DNA of 64,000 bases from assembly GCF_020731285.1 (NCBI RefSeq), contig NZ_JAJFOW010000019.1, positions 46,272 to 110,271 of the forward strand, written 5' to 3'. Origin of the DNA: Cohnella baijiui (GTDB taxonomy: Bacteria > Bacillota > Bacilli > Paenibacillales > Paenibacillaceae). The notes under the pieces were generated by a model, which ran no database searches, had not been told where the DNA came from, and saw nothing but the letters and a program-made list of their open reading frames with translations. The translations under genes and the position numbers were made by a program. How positions within the stretch are numbered: position 1 is the stretch's first letter; each line of letters starts with the position of its first letter. Shown one piece after another: positions 1 through 6,791 of this stretch.

Positions 1-336
1 GGTTTCGGAGCCCGCGACCTGTTGATCGTGGGCTCCGGCTCCGGCGAGACGCGGAGCCTCGCCGCGATGGCGGAGCGGGCGAGCGCGGCTGGCGGTACCG
101 TTGCGCTGGCGACCGTGCAGCCCGACTCTACGATCGGCCGCCTCGCCGCGTGCGTCGTCGCCATCCCCGCTTCCGTCAAAGAGGCGTCGGGCCCGAGCCG
201 ACCGTCCGTTCAGCCGATGGGCTCCCTCTTCGAGCAGAGCTTGCTGCTCCTGCTGGACGCGCTCGTCCTCCGCTTGATGGAGGAGAGCGATATCGCCGCG
301 GCCGCCATGTTCGGCCGCCACGCGAATCTGGAATAA
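1..336 (+). CDS. hxlB: 6-phospho-3-hexuloisomerase, 3' part
   Basis: This is the C-terminal part of a SIS-domain sugar-phosphate isomerase; the gene begins before the window. In the frame starting at base 1 it reads GFGARDLLIVGSGSGET, the SIS phosphosugar loop typical of 6-phospho-3-hexuloisomerase, followed by a short alpha/beta tail and a C-terminus rich in Met and Glu (RLMEES). HxlB converts 3-hexulose 6-phosphate to fructose 6-phosphate in the ribulose monophosphate pathway of formaldehyde fixation. The partner hxlA is not in the window. The SIS assignment is secure; the exact substrate rests on family resemblance of the tail (SLFEQSLLLLLDAL). Confidence 0.75.
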   Translation, partial: GFGARDLLIVGSGSGETRSLAAMAERASAAGGTVALATVQPDSTIGRLAACVVAIPASVKEASGPSRPSVQPMGSLFEQSLLLLLDALVLRLMEESDIAAAAMFGRHANLE

Positions 337-383
337 CCCGTTTGAGGACGGGTCTTGGACGGTCCGGCAAAGGGACCGCTAGG

Positions 384-416
384 CAAAAAAAGCGACGCCG
401 GGCGTCGCCTTTTTGC
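384..416 (+). terminator. intrinsic terminator after hxlB
   Basis: The stem GCGACGC (392-398) pairs with GCGTCGC (402-408), flanked by an A-run before and TTTTTT after. It is about 50 bases past the hxlB stop and works for both strands, so it can also end the convergent lipoprotein gene. Confidence 0.8.
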
Positions 417-459
417 CTTTGAACGTTTTTCATTACGCGATCGATGCACGGATTGCTGC

Positions 460-1044
460 TTACCGAAAGACCAGCTTGCCGATCTCCTCCGCCCGTTCCG
501 CCATCGCGGGGCTATCGCCGAAGACGACGAATTGTTTGCCCGCCGGCAGTCTCAGTTCCAGCTGATAGGCGTCCGGCAGGAGCCGAAAGTCGAGCGCGAA
601 CGACGTCAGCTGCTTGCCGGTCGTGGTCGCCTGGAGCGTTCCGTGAACGAACGCGGTCTCTCCGTCCAGCGTATCTTCCCTCACGACGGACGTCTGATCG
701 AGCTTGAACGGCAAGCTCCGCGTGCCGGTCCAAAGCACCCCTTCGCCTTCCGCGAGCAGAAAGTCTCCTTTGCGCGCCAGATCGAACGTCAGCGTCGCGA
801 CGGCTTCGAGATCGGTCGGCGATACGCCGAGCGCGTTGTTCGGACCCGCCCCGCCCGCGCCGTCCGGCATCGGCTCCGCGCGCGTCGACTTTAGATCAAA
901 GCGGTACGTCCTTTCTGCCGCGGTAGGTTTGGGAGATGCCGCGTCGTTCCGCTTTGCCCCGCCGGAAGCGCAAGCCGCCGTCAGGAGAACGAGAACCGCC
1001 GCGATCAAGAGACTGGCGATTCTCTTGCTCTTGTTTCTGTTCAT
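460..1044 (-). CDS. predicted lipoprotein of unknown function
   Basis: The 194-residue product starts with a basic n-region (MNRNKSKR), a hydrophobic stretch and a lipobox ending LLTAAC, so it should be lipid-anchored on the outer face of the membrane. The mature part is beta-rich and has no motif I recognise. The start ATG at 1044 overlaps the stop of the upstream MFS gene (ATGA), so translation is probably coupled and the two products may act together. The same frame stays open further upstream through the MFS gene, but that extension has no signal peptide and is antisense-frame noise. Function unknown. Confidence 0.75.
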   Translation of the reverse strand: MNRNKSKRIASLLIAAVLVLLTAACASGGAKRNDAASPKPTAAERTYRFDLKSTRAEPMPDGAGGAGPNNALGVSPTDLEAVATLTFDLARKGDFLLAEGEGVLWTGTRSLPFKLDQTSVVREDTLDGETAFVHGTLQATTTGKQLTSFALDFRLLPDAYQLELRLPAGKQFVVFGDSPAMAERAEEIGKLVFR

Positions 1045-2231
1045 GGTGCGCTCACGCCCCTTTCGATCAAACTCCGATGGCGTACCCGATGATGCAGCGC
1101 ATAATAAATCGCGGCCGACAGGATGACGACCAGCGCGGCGATCAAGTACATCGTGTGGTAGTGGGTGCGTTCGGCGACGACACCCAGCACGTAGGACCCG
1201 ATGCCGTAGCCGAGGTCGAACATCAGGAAAAACGTGGCGGTCGCCAGTCCGCTGCGCTCCGGCGCGGAACGGACGGCCAACGTCTGGAAGCAGGGAATCA
1301 GCGCGCCGTGCCCGAGACCGATGATCGCGCCCGACAGCAAAAAGACCGCTTCTGTATGGGCTTGGCTCAGCATAATCATCCCGATGACGAACAGGAGAAC
1401 GCCCGGATACGCCAGCACGTTTTCCCCGTGTTTGTCGAAGATGCGCCCGATGAGCGGGCGAGGCAGCATGATCATGACCGCGAAGCAGACGAAAAAGTAG
1501 CTTGCGGCGCGGGTAAGGTCGATCTCCTGCGCATAGACGGATATGAACGAGGTAAGCGAGCTGTACGAAAAAGCCAGTACGAAGCCCGCCAGCGAAACCG
1601 GAAGCGCCTTGATTTCGATCAGCTTGCGCCAGTGCAGGGAAAACTTCGGCTGCGTCTCCCGCGCGGCCCGCGCCGCCGGACGGACGGCCATGCCGAAGAG
1701 CAAGCTGAACGTCGTCGTCACGATGCAGACGATGAAGAGCGTGCGGTAGCCGAAATGGCTCGTAAGCGTTAGCCCGACGAACGGGCCGATGACCATCGCG
1801 AGGCTCATGAACATGCTGAAGTAGCCGATGCCCTCGCCTTTGCGGTTGGCCGGCACGAGATCCGAAGCGATCGCCCCGGTCGAGGTGGAGGCGGCGCCGT
1901 AGCCGGCCCCGTGTACGAAGCGGAGGACGAGCAGCGCCCCGATCGCGCCGACGCCCAGGTAGAGGATCGTACACGCCAAGAAGACGGCCAACGAGAGGAT
2001 GACGACGGTTTTGCCGTAACGATCCACCCACTGTCCCGCGAGCGGGCGCAGCAGCACTGCGGCAATAACGTAGACAGTAATGACGAGGCCGATCATCTGC
2101 TGGCTGCCGTGGAGGCGCTCCGTCACAAACAGCGGCAGCGTCGTCGCCAGCAAGTAAAAGTTCAGAAAGAGGAAAAAGCTGCTGAGGCAAACCGCCACGA
2201 AATCTTTGGTCCATAGCGAAAGTCTTTCCAA
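1041..2231 (-). CDS. MFS transporter, YwoG/YfmO-like
   Basis: The 396-residue protein has about 12 hydrophobic segments and the MFS loop 2-3 signature (GQWVDRYGKT near residue 68). The N-terminus (WTKDFVAVCLSSFFLFLNFYL) resembles the Bacillus YwoG drug-efflux-like branch. It acts in the cytoplasmic membrane as a proton-coupled carrier, probably exporting a small hydrophobic compound; the substrate cannot be read from the sequence. It is first of a two-gene unit with the lipoprotein, joined by a 4-base overlap. Confidence 0.8.
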   Translation of the reverse strand: MERLSLWTKDFVAVCLSSFFLFLNFYLLATTLPLFVTERLHGSQQMIGLVITVYVIAAVLLRPLAGQWVDRYGKTVVILSLAVFLACTILYLGVGAIGALLVLRFVHGAGYGAASTSTGAIASDLVPANRKGEGIGYFSMFMSLAMVIGPFVGLTLTSHFGYRTLFIVCIVTTTFSLLFGMAVRPAARAARETQPKFSLHWRKLIEIKALPVSLAGFVLAFSYSSLTSFISVYAQEIDLTRAASYFFVCFAVMIMLPRPLIGRIFDKHGENVLAYPGVLLFVIGMIMLSQAHTEAVFLLSGAIIGLGHGALIPCFQTLAVRSAPERSGLATATFFLMFDLGYGIGSYVLGVVAERTHYHTMYLIAALVVILSAAIYYALHHRVRHRSLIERGVSAP

Positions 2232-2325
2232 GATGCAAGTCTCCTTATGCCGGAAGATCCGTCCTATACGCTCCTCCCATCATAATCTTAGCGGTAAGGC
2301 AAAGTATAGGCGCGAATAGCGGCAT

Positions 2326-3069
2326 TTAGCGCCGCAATAGCCCTCTAGCCTCCAAAAAAGCGCGCACATGCAGCCGATTCGGCCGCGCAAGCCACTCCGC
2401 CATGATTTTCGACCATGGCGTCGACTTGCGGCCCTCCGTCCGTTCCCGCAAATAACGCACCATCTTCACGTCATACCCCTTGACGGCTTCGACGCTCGTC
2501 TCCGGATCGTAGCCGTTGCGGTGCAGCACCGCCTCGACCGGGAGCCGCGGACGCTGCCCCGACTGGCGCGCCGGAACGCCGACGCACATGCCGAATACCG
2601 GATAGGCCAGTTCCGGGATGCGCAGCAGCTCCGCCACTTCGGCGATCCGGTTGCGGATGCCGCCGATGTAGCAAATGCCGAGACCCATCGACTCGGCCGC
2701 CACCGCCGCATTCTGGGCCGCCAGCGCCGCGTCGATCGTGGCGACCATGAAGCTTTCGGTCGAGTCCTCGTACGTCGTTTCCTCGCCCAAATACATCTCC
2801 GAGGCGCGGCAGGTCCGGTAAAAGTCCGCGCACCAGACGAGAAACAGCGGGCACTGCTCGACATAAGCCTGGTCGCCCGAGAGGACGGCCAGCTGCCGCT
2901 TCAGCGAAGGCTCCGTGACGGCGATGACGCTGTACGCCTGCACGTTGCTCGAAGTCGAAGCCATCTGTCCCGCCGCTACGATCGTCTGCAGCTGCTCCTC
3001 GGTAACCGGGGTGTCCCGAAACGCCCGCACCGACCGATGCGCCATCAGGGAGGCAATCGTATCGTTCAT
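2326..3069 (-). CDS. NADPH-dependent FMN nitroreductase, NfsA family
   Basis: The product is 247 residues, the normal length for NfsA/Frp flavin reductases. It has the N-terminal FMN-binding HRSVRAF motif, the ASTSSNVQAYSV loop and the GLGICYIGGIRN segment typical of the family. These enzymes use NADPH and FMN to reduce nitro-aromatics, quinones or flavins. The start at 3069 is preceded by GGAAGGAG at good spacing. It is transcribed alone; the intergenic repeat and the trxB-prx terminator lie upstream. Confidence 0.85.
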   Translation of the reverse strand: MNDTIASLMAHRSVRAFRDTPVTEEQLQTIVAAGQMASTSSNVQAYSVIAVTEPSLKRQLAVLSGDQAYVEQCPLFLVWCADFYRTCRASEMYLGEETTYEDSTESFMVATIDAALAAQNAAVAAESMGLGICYIGGIRNRIAEVAELLRIPELAYPVFGMCVGVPARQSGQRPRLPVEAVLHRNGYDPETSVEAVKGYDVKMVRYLRERTEGRKSTPWSKIMAEWLARPNRLHVRAFLEARGLLRR

Positions 3070-3183
3070 GATTCATTCTCCTTCCAAAGCCGCGGCAGCC
3101 GGGCCGCCGCGGATCCTGCTCCATGTTGCCGATGATACAATTTTCCCCAAGGGGATGCAAAATGACGCGAAACGGGCGGATAA

Positions 3184-3283
3184 CAAGTAAAAACGGCTTT
3201 GCCGTCTTCCTAGACGGCGACACGTTTTTATCGTCGGTCATACAGAAATGGATAGACGTGAAAACTTATACATTCTGTATGAC
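3184..3283. repeat. 100-bp intergenic repeat, copy 1 of 2
   Basis: This element is about 90% identical to 39302-39400, in the same orientation. It contains a small hairpin (GCCGTC ... GACGGC) enclosed by an AAAAACG/CGTTTTT pair, followed by a long hairpin whose arms are TCATACAGAA and TTCTGTATGA. It lies just past the terminator of the trxB-prx unit. No transposase, and its open frames look incidental. Confidence 0.75.
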
Positions 3284-3288
3284 GCGCA

Positions 3289-3317
3289 AAACACCCTTGC
3301 CTCAGGCAAGGGTGTCG
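3289..3317 (-). terminator. terminator of trxB-prx
   Basis: An 11-bp perfect stem (ACACCCTTGCC / GGCAAGGGTGT, 3291-3315) lies about 45 bases past the peroxiredoxin stop. On the minus strand it is followed by TTTTG, a short U-tract. Confidence 0.75.
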
Positions 3318-3361
3318 AATGGGAAGGCCAGGGGGGGCCGGATCATTCAGGGTGCGCCGGA

Positions 3362-3925
3362 TCAGCCCAGCGTTTTTTGTCCCGGCTTCCAGTTGACCGG
3401 GCATAGGCCGCCGGATTGCAGCGCTTGGAGAATGCGGAGCGTCTCGTCGACGCTGCGGCCGACGTTCATGTCCGTCACAACCTGGTAGCGCAGAATGCCC
3501 TCCGGATCGATGATGAACAGGCCGCGGTGGGCGGCGCCGGTCGCGTCGTCGAGAATGCCGTACGCGTGGGCCGTCTCCTTCGTAAAGTCGGACGCGATCG
3601 GGAACTGGATGTCGCCGATGCCGTTTTGGTCGACAGGCGTTTCGATCCACGCTTTGTGCGTATAGACGCTGTCGACGGAAGCGCCGACGATTTCGCAGTT
3701 CAAGTTTTTGAACTCGACATAGCTGTCGCTGAAGCCGCGGATCTCCGTCGGACATACGAACGTGAAGTCGAACGGCCAGAAGAAAAAGACGAGCCATTTG
3801 CCGCGATAGTCGGCCAGGGATACCTTTTCTTCGAGGGAGTCGAGATTTTTGGTGGAGAGCAGATTGAAGTCAGGAGCAGGCAGGCCGACTTTGGCAAACG
3901 GATATGGGGTCGCGAGATTCGTCAT
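3362..3925 (-). CDS. 2-Cys peroxiredoxin, AhpC/TSA type
   Basis: The 187-residue protein carries the peroxidatic cysteine in FTFVCPTEI and the resolving cysteine in SGGLCPVNW near the C-terminus, so it is a typical 2-Cys peroxiredoxin. It reduces hydrogen peroxide and organic peroxides in the cytoplasm. The ATG at 3925 was chosen because AGGAGG lies 12 bases upstream and the homologous region begins there; the frame remains open to 3985 without support. It follows trxB by 97 bases on the same strand, so thioredoxin reductase, through thioredoxin, is the likely electron donor. It is about 60-65% identical by eye to the second peroxiredoxin at 40112. Confidence 0.92.
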   Translation of the reverse strand: MTNLATPYPFAKVGLPAPDFNLLSTKNLDSLEEKVSLADYRGKWLVFFFWPFDFTFVCPTEIRGFSDSYVEFKNLNCEIVGASVDSVYTHKAWIETPVDQNGIGDIQFPIASDFTKETAHAYGILDDATGAAHRGLFIIDPEGILRYQVVTDMNVGRSVDETLRILQALQSGGLCPVNWKPGQKTLG

Positions 3926-4022
3926 TAGATTCGATTTCCTCCTAGAAATGTGATTGGGTTGGGTTGAGTGAGTTAGTTGGTGCAAACTTGGGCTTCGACT
4001 TGGCGCGACTCGGCCGTCTGTC

Positions 4023-4967
4023 TTAGGAGACGGAAACCGGGACGGTCTCGTTCGCTTCGAGGAACCGCTCGCAGTCGAGGGCCGCCATGCAGCCGGTGCC
4101 GGCCGCGCTGATCGCCTGGCGATACTTGTTGTCTTGGACGTCGCCGCAGGCGAAGACGCCAGGGACGTTGGTCTCCGTCGTGCCCGGACGGACGATCAGG
4201 TAACCCGTCTCGTCGGTCTCGAGCTGACCGTTCAGGAACTTCGTGTTCGGCGTGTGACCGATGGCGACGAAGATGCCTTCGGCTTCGATGAACTCTTCTT
4301 CGCCGGTGGCGTTGTTGCGGACTTTCAGCCCCCGGACGCCGAGATCGCCGGCGACGACTTCGAGCGGCGTGCGGTTCAGGCTCCAGCTGATCTTCGCGTT
4401 GGCGCGGGCGCGCTCTTGCATGATCTTGGAGGCGCGCAGCTCGGTACGGCGGTTCACCAGCACGACCTCGGACGCGAAGCGGGTCAGGAAGTTCGCTTCC
4501 TCCATCGCTGAATCCCCGCCGCCGATGACGATGATCTTTTTGCCGCGGAAGAAAAAGCCGTCGCAGGTCGCGCAGGTGCTGACGCCGCGGCCGACGTTCT
4601 CGCGCTCGCCGGGAATGCCGAGATACTTGGCCGAGGCGCCGGTCGAGACGATAAGCGTCTCCGCCTTCAGTTCGCCATAACCGTCGACGGTGACGGTAAA
4701 GGGCCGCTGCGAGAGGTCCGTCTTCGTGACCCAGCCGGTCATGAACTCGGCGCCGAAGCGCTGGGCTTGCTTGCGCATATTGTCCATCAGCTCTGGGCCC
4801 ATGATGCCGTCCGGGAAGCCGGGAAAATTCTCGACCTCCGTCGTCGTCGTGAGCTGGCCGCCCGGCTCCGGTCCTTCGATCACGAGCGGATTCAGTCCCG
4901 CCCGCGCCAGGTAGATGGCCGAAGTCAGGCCGGCGGGGCCGGTGCCGATGATGATCGTATGTCTCAT
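4023..4967 (-). CDS. trxB: thioredoxin reductase
   Basis: The 314-residue flavoprotein has the FAD motif GTGPAG at the N-terminus, the redox pair CATC (STCATCDGFFF), the NADPH motif GGGDSAMEE and the C-terminal FAD motif ACGDVQD. It passes electrons from NADPH to thioredoxin. ATG at 4967 is preferred over the in-frame GTG at 4976: AAAGGAG overlaps that GTG and sits 8-9 bases before the ATG. It is followed by the peroxiredoxin gene. A PerR-like operator lies between the predicted promoter elements (see 4999-5013), so peroxide control is likely. Confidence 0.95.
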   Translation of the reverse strand: MRHTIIIGTGPAGLTSAIYLARAGLNPLVIEGPEPGGQLTTTTEVENFPGFPDGIMGPELMDNMRKQAQRFGAEFMTGWVTKTDLSQRPFTVTVDGYGELKAETLIVSTGASAKYLGIPGERENVGRGVSTCATCDGFFFRGKKIIVIGGGDSAMEEANFLTRFASEVVLVNRRTELRASKIMQERARANAKISWSLNRTPLEVVAGDLGVRGLKVRNNATGEEEFIEAEGIFVAIGHTPNTKFLNGQLETDETGYLIVRPGTTETNVPGVFACGDVQDNKYRQAISAAGTGCMAALDCERFLEANETVPVSVS

Positions 4968-4998
4968 CGCGATCACTCCTTTTCGTCTATCATTGTAT

Positions 4999-5013
4999 TT
5001 AGATTAAGTTTAA
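4999..5013. promoter_or_regulatory. candidate PerR/Fur-type operator of trxB
   Basis: TTAGATTAAGTTTAA is a 7-1-7 imperfect palindrome that matches the Bacillus PerR consensus TTATAATNATTATAA at 10 of 14 fixed positions. It abuts a minus-strand -10-like TACAAT (ATTGTA at 4992-4997), a position suited to repression. The same 15-mer with one centre change lies before the Fur-family gene. Confidence 0.6.
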
Positions 5014-5110
5014 ATATTGCTCGCAAAACCATCATACCACCCGAGTCGCGGGGCTGCATGAAGGAATGATGAAGGGAACATGAAGGTTTCATGAAGAGGC
5101 GGATCACGGG

Positions 5111-5340
5111 GAGATGTGCGGTTTTTCCGATTAACTCGGGCCTAGGCACTTGGTTTCGCGGGGAGATGTGCGGTTTTTCCGATTAACTCAGGTCAACGCA
5201 CTCGGTTTCGCGAGGAGATGTGCGGTTTTTCCGATTAACTCTGGTCTAGGCACTCAGTTTCGCGTGGAGATGTGCGGTTTTTCCGATTAACTCGGGCCTA
5301 GGCACTCGATTTCGCGAGGAGATGTATGTTTTCCCAAAGA
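5111..5340. repeat. tandem array, 52-bp unit, about 4.4 copies
   Basis: Units begin at 5111, 5163, 5215, 5267 and 5319 (partial), exactly 52 bases apart. Each has the core GAGATGTGCGGTTTTTCCG followed by ATTAACTC and a variable CTAGGCACT segment. The array fills the space between the trxB promoter and the response regulator terminator. No coding sense. Bases 5014-5110 hold nothing else I recognise. Confidence 0.9.
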
Positions 5341-5378
5341 ACACTCCCCTGCCGCGCGTGCCCTCCCCTCCCCAACCG

Positions 5379-5411
5379 AAAAGAGCCCGCATCCATCGAT
5401 GCGGGCTCTTC
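5379..5411 (-). terminator. terminator of the fur-response regulator unit
   Basis: An 11-bp stem (AGAGCCCGCAT, 5382-5392, with ATGCGGGCTCT, 5399-5409) lies 7 bases past the response regulator stop, with a T-run on the minus strand. Confidence 0.85.
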
Positions 5412-5417
5412 TGCGCG

Positions 5418-6122
5418 TCAGTCGGCCGTCCGGTAGCCGACGCCGCGGACGGTGACGATGTATTGGGGGTTTTTCGGATCGTCGCCGAGCTTGCGGCGCA
5501 AGCTCTTGATGTGGACGTCGATCGAGTTGCTGCCGCCGAAGTAGTCGTCCCCCCAGAGCTTCTCCATAAGCTCCTGCCGGGAGAGCACGCCGCCCTGGGA
5601 CATCAGAAGCGCGCGCAGCAGGTCGAACTCCGTCTTGGTCAGGTCGATGCGCTTGCCGTCCTTGATGACGGTCATTCGCTTCAGGTCGACGCGGATATCC
5701 TTGAGCAGCAGCTCGTCCGGGGTCGACGGAAGCACGCTTTTGCCCGCCAGCTCCTCGATCGTCGTCACGATCGCCGGCAGCTCGCCCGGCCAAGCGGCCC
5801 GGTGGCTGTCCGCAGGAAGATCGGCGGGCGCCTCCTCGCCGACCAGGTACAGTACCGGCGCCTGCAGCGCGCCGAAGCCTCCGGGAGCCGTCGTCTCCGG
5901 CTCGAACGGCGCGATCGTCCGATCGGCGATGAGCAGGTCGATCGGCAGCGCCGACAGCACGGACTCCTGCGCCTGGTGGAACACCAGCACGTCATAGCAG
6001 CGCATCGTCATCTCCGCGATGAGCGGCTGCAGGCGCGCCGGATACGGACTGACGACGACGACGCGGCGCGTCGTGTCGCAGTAGGCGCCGATCATTTCGC
6101 TTATTTGCCCGATGCTCTGCAT
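5418..6122 (-). CDS. OmpR/PhoB-type regulator with degenerate receiver
   Basis: The 234-residue protein ends in a clear PhoB-type winged helix (RIDLTKTEFDLLRALL ... SIDVHIKSLRRKLG ... VRGVGYR, about residues 135-234). The N-terminal half has receiver-like length, but the acidic pair at the end of strand 1 is absent (VVVVSPYP instead of VVDDE), and the only candidate phospho-acceptor is in DLLIAD. It is therefore probably an atypical, phosphorylation-independent receiver. The start at 6122 lies 22 bases inside the end of the upstream Fur-family gene, so the two are co-transcribed. No histidine kinase is nearby. Target genes unknown. Confidence 0.8.
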   Translation of the reverse strand: MQSIGQISEMIGAYCDTTRRVVVVSPYPARLQPLIAEMTMRCYDVLVFHQAQESVLSALPIDLLIADRTIAPFEPETTAPGGFGALQAPVLYLVGEEAPADLPADSHRAAWPGELPAIVTTIEELAGKSVLPSTPDELLLKDIRVDLKRMTVIKDGKRIDLTKTEFDLLRALLMSQGGVLSRQELMEKLWGDDYFGGSNSIDVHIKSLRRKLGDDPKNPQYIVTVRGVGYRTAD

Positions 6123-6493
6123 TCGGCGCACACCCCCTTGAACAGCAGCTGCTCGTCCGTGATTCGGTAACCGGTCTCGGCCGCGATCCGGTCCAGCCAA
6201 TCTTTCGGAGACGCGGTCATCACCTCGTCGACTTTGCCGCAGGAAACGCACACGATGTGCTGGTGATCCTCCACGCGCCCGTCGTAGCGGCTCGCATTTC
6301 CCTCTAGCTTCAGCTCGTGAATCAGGCCTTCGTCGGTCAAATACCGCAGCGAATTGTAGACCGTGGCGTATGCGACCGAGCTGCCGCTCGACTTGAGCCG
6401 GTCGATGATGTCGGCGGCGGTCGGGTGATCCTCCGAGGCCATGACGATGTCGTAGACCATCCTGCGGGGCGCGGTTAATCCTTTGCGCGTCAT
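6101..6493 (-). CDS. Fur-family repressor, PerR-like
   Basis: The 130-residue protein has the Fur winged helix (ATVYNSLRYL recognition region) and two zinc CxxC pairs (CVSCGK and CAEC). Compared with B. subtilis PerR, the regulatory-metal ligands H37 (EDHPTA), D85 (SRYD), H91 and H93 (EDHQH) are present, but the position of D104 is Glu (GKVDEV). Asp here goes with peroxide sensing and Glu with Fur-type iron sensing in studied members, so the class is mixed. A PerR-like operator upstream at 6512-6526 suggests autoregulation. It is first in a two-gene unit with the response regulator. Confidence 0.85.
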   Translation of the reverse strand: MTRKGLTAPRRMVYDIVMASEDHPTAADIIDRLKSSGSSVAYATVYNSLRYLTDEGLIHELKLEGNASRYDGRVEDHQHIVCVSCGKVDEVMTASPKDWLDRIAAETGYRITDEQLLFKGVCAECRASGK

Positions 6494-6511
6494 CGTGTGC
6501 CCTCCTCTTTT

Positions 6512-6526
6512 TTAGATTTAGTTTAA
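6512..6526. promoter_or_regulatory. candidate autoregulatory PerR/Fur-type operator
   Basis: TTAGATTTAGTTTAA differs from the trxB operator only at the central base. It lies 19 bases upstream of the Fur-family start codon, next to the GGAGG ribosome site, where bound repressor would block initiation. Confidence 0.6.
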
Positions 6527-6699
6527 GTTTACTCTTTCTCCCGGCAACCGTCAACCGGCGAACGCCCACGCACGACAAACAGAGGGTGCCCCCGACCGCC
6601 ATCAGACAGTCGTGGACACCCTCTTCGCAGAGCCGCCAGTACGAGAAAAGCCTCCCGCGCTTGATGCTAGATGCCGGGAAGCTTTTCCGTATCCATTTC

Positions 6700-6791
6700 G
6701 ATCCGATTTTCGTTTTCTATTGCGCGGCATCGATGCGATCCGATTTCGCTTTTTATTGCGCGGCATCGATGCAATCCGATTTTCGCTTTCT
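6700..6791. repeat. 36-bp direct repeat, about 2.5 copies
   Basis: TGCGCGGCATCGATGC occurs at 6721 and 6757, within units that also share ATCCGATTTTCG. The third copy is cut off at the end of the molybdopterin oxidoreductase gene. The rest of 6530-6700 has a loose inverted repeat (AGAGGGTG at 6581 and CACCCTCT at 6617) and nothing else. Confidence 0.75.

Noticed and set aside
460..2238. 592-residue frame covering the MFS gene and the lipoprotein
   Set aside because: Only the last 194 residues form a protein with a signal peptide; the rest is an alternate frame of the MFS gene.
3123..3488. Reading frame through the 100-bp repeat, also seen at 39198-39398
   Set aside because: The shared peptide follows from DNA identity; substitutions are not biased to silent sites and neither frame has a ribosome site.
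6581..6624. Inverted repeat AGAGGGTG / CACCCTCT as a terminator
   Set aside because: The loop is about 28 bases and there is no T-run.
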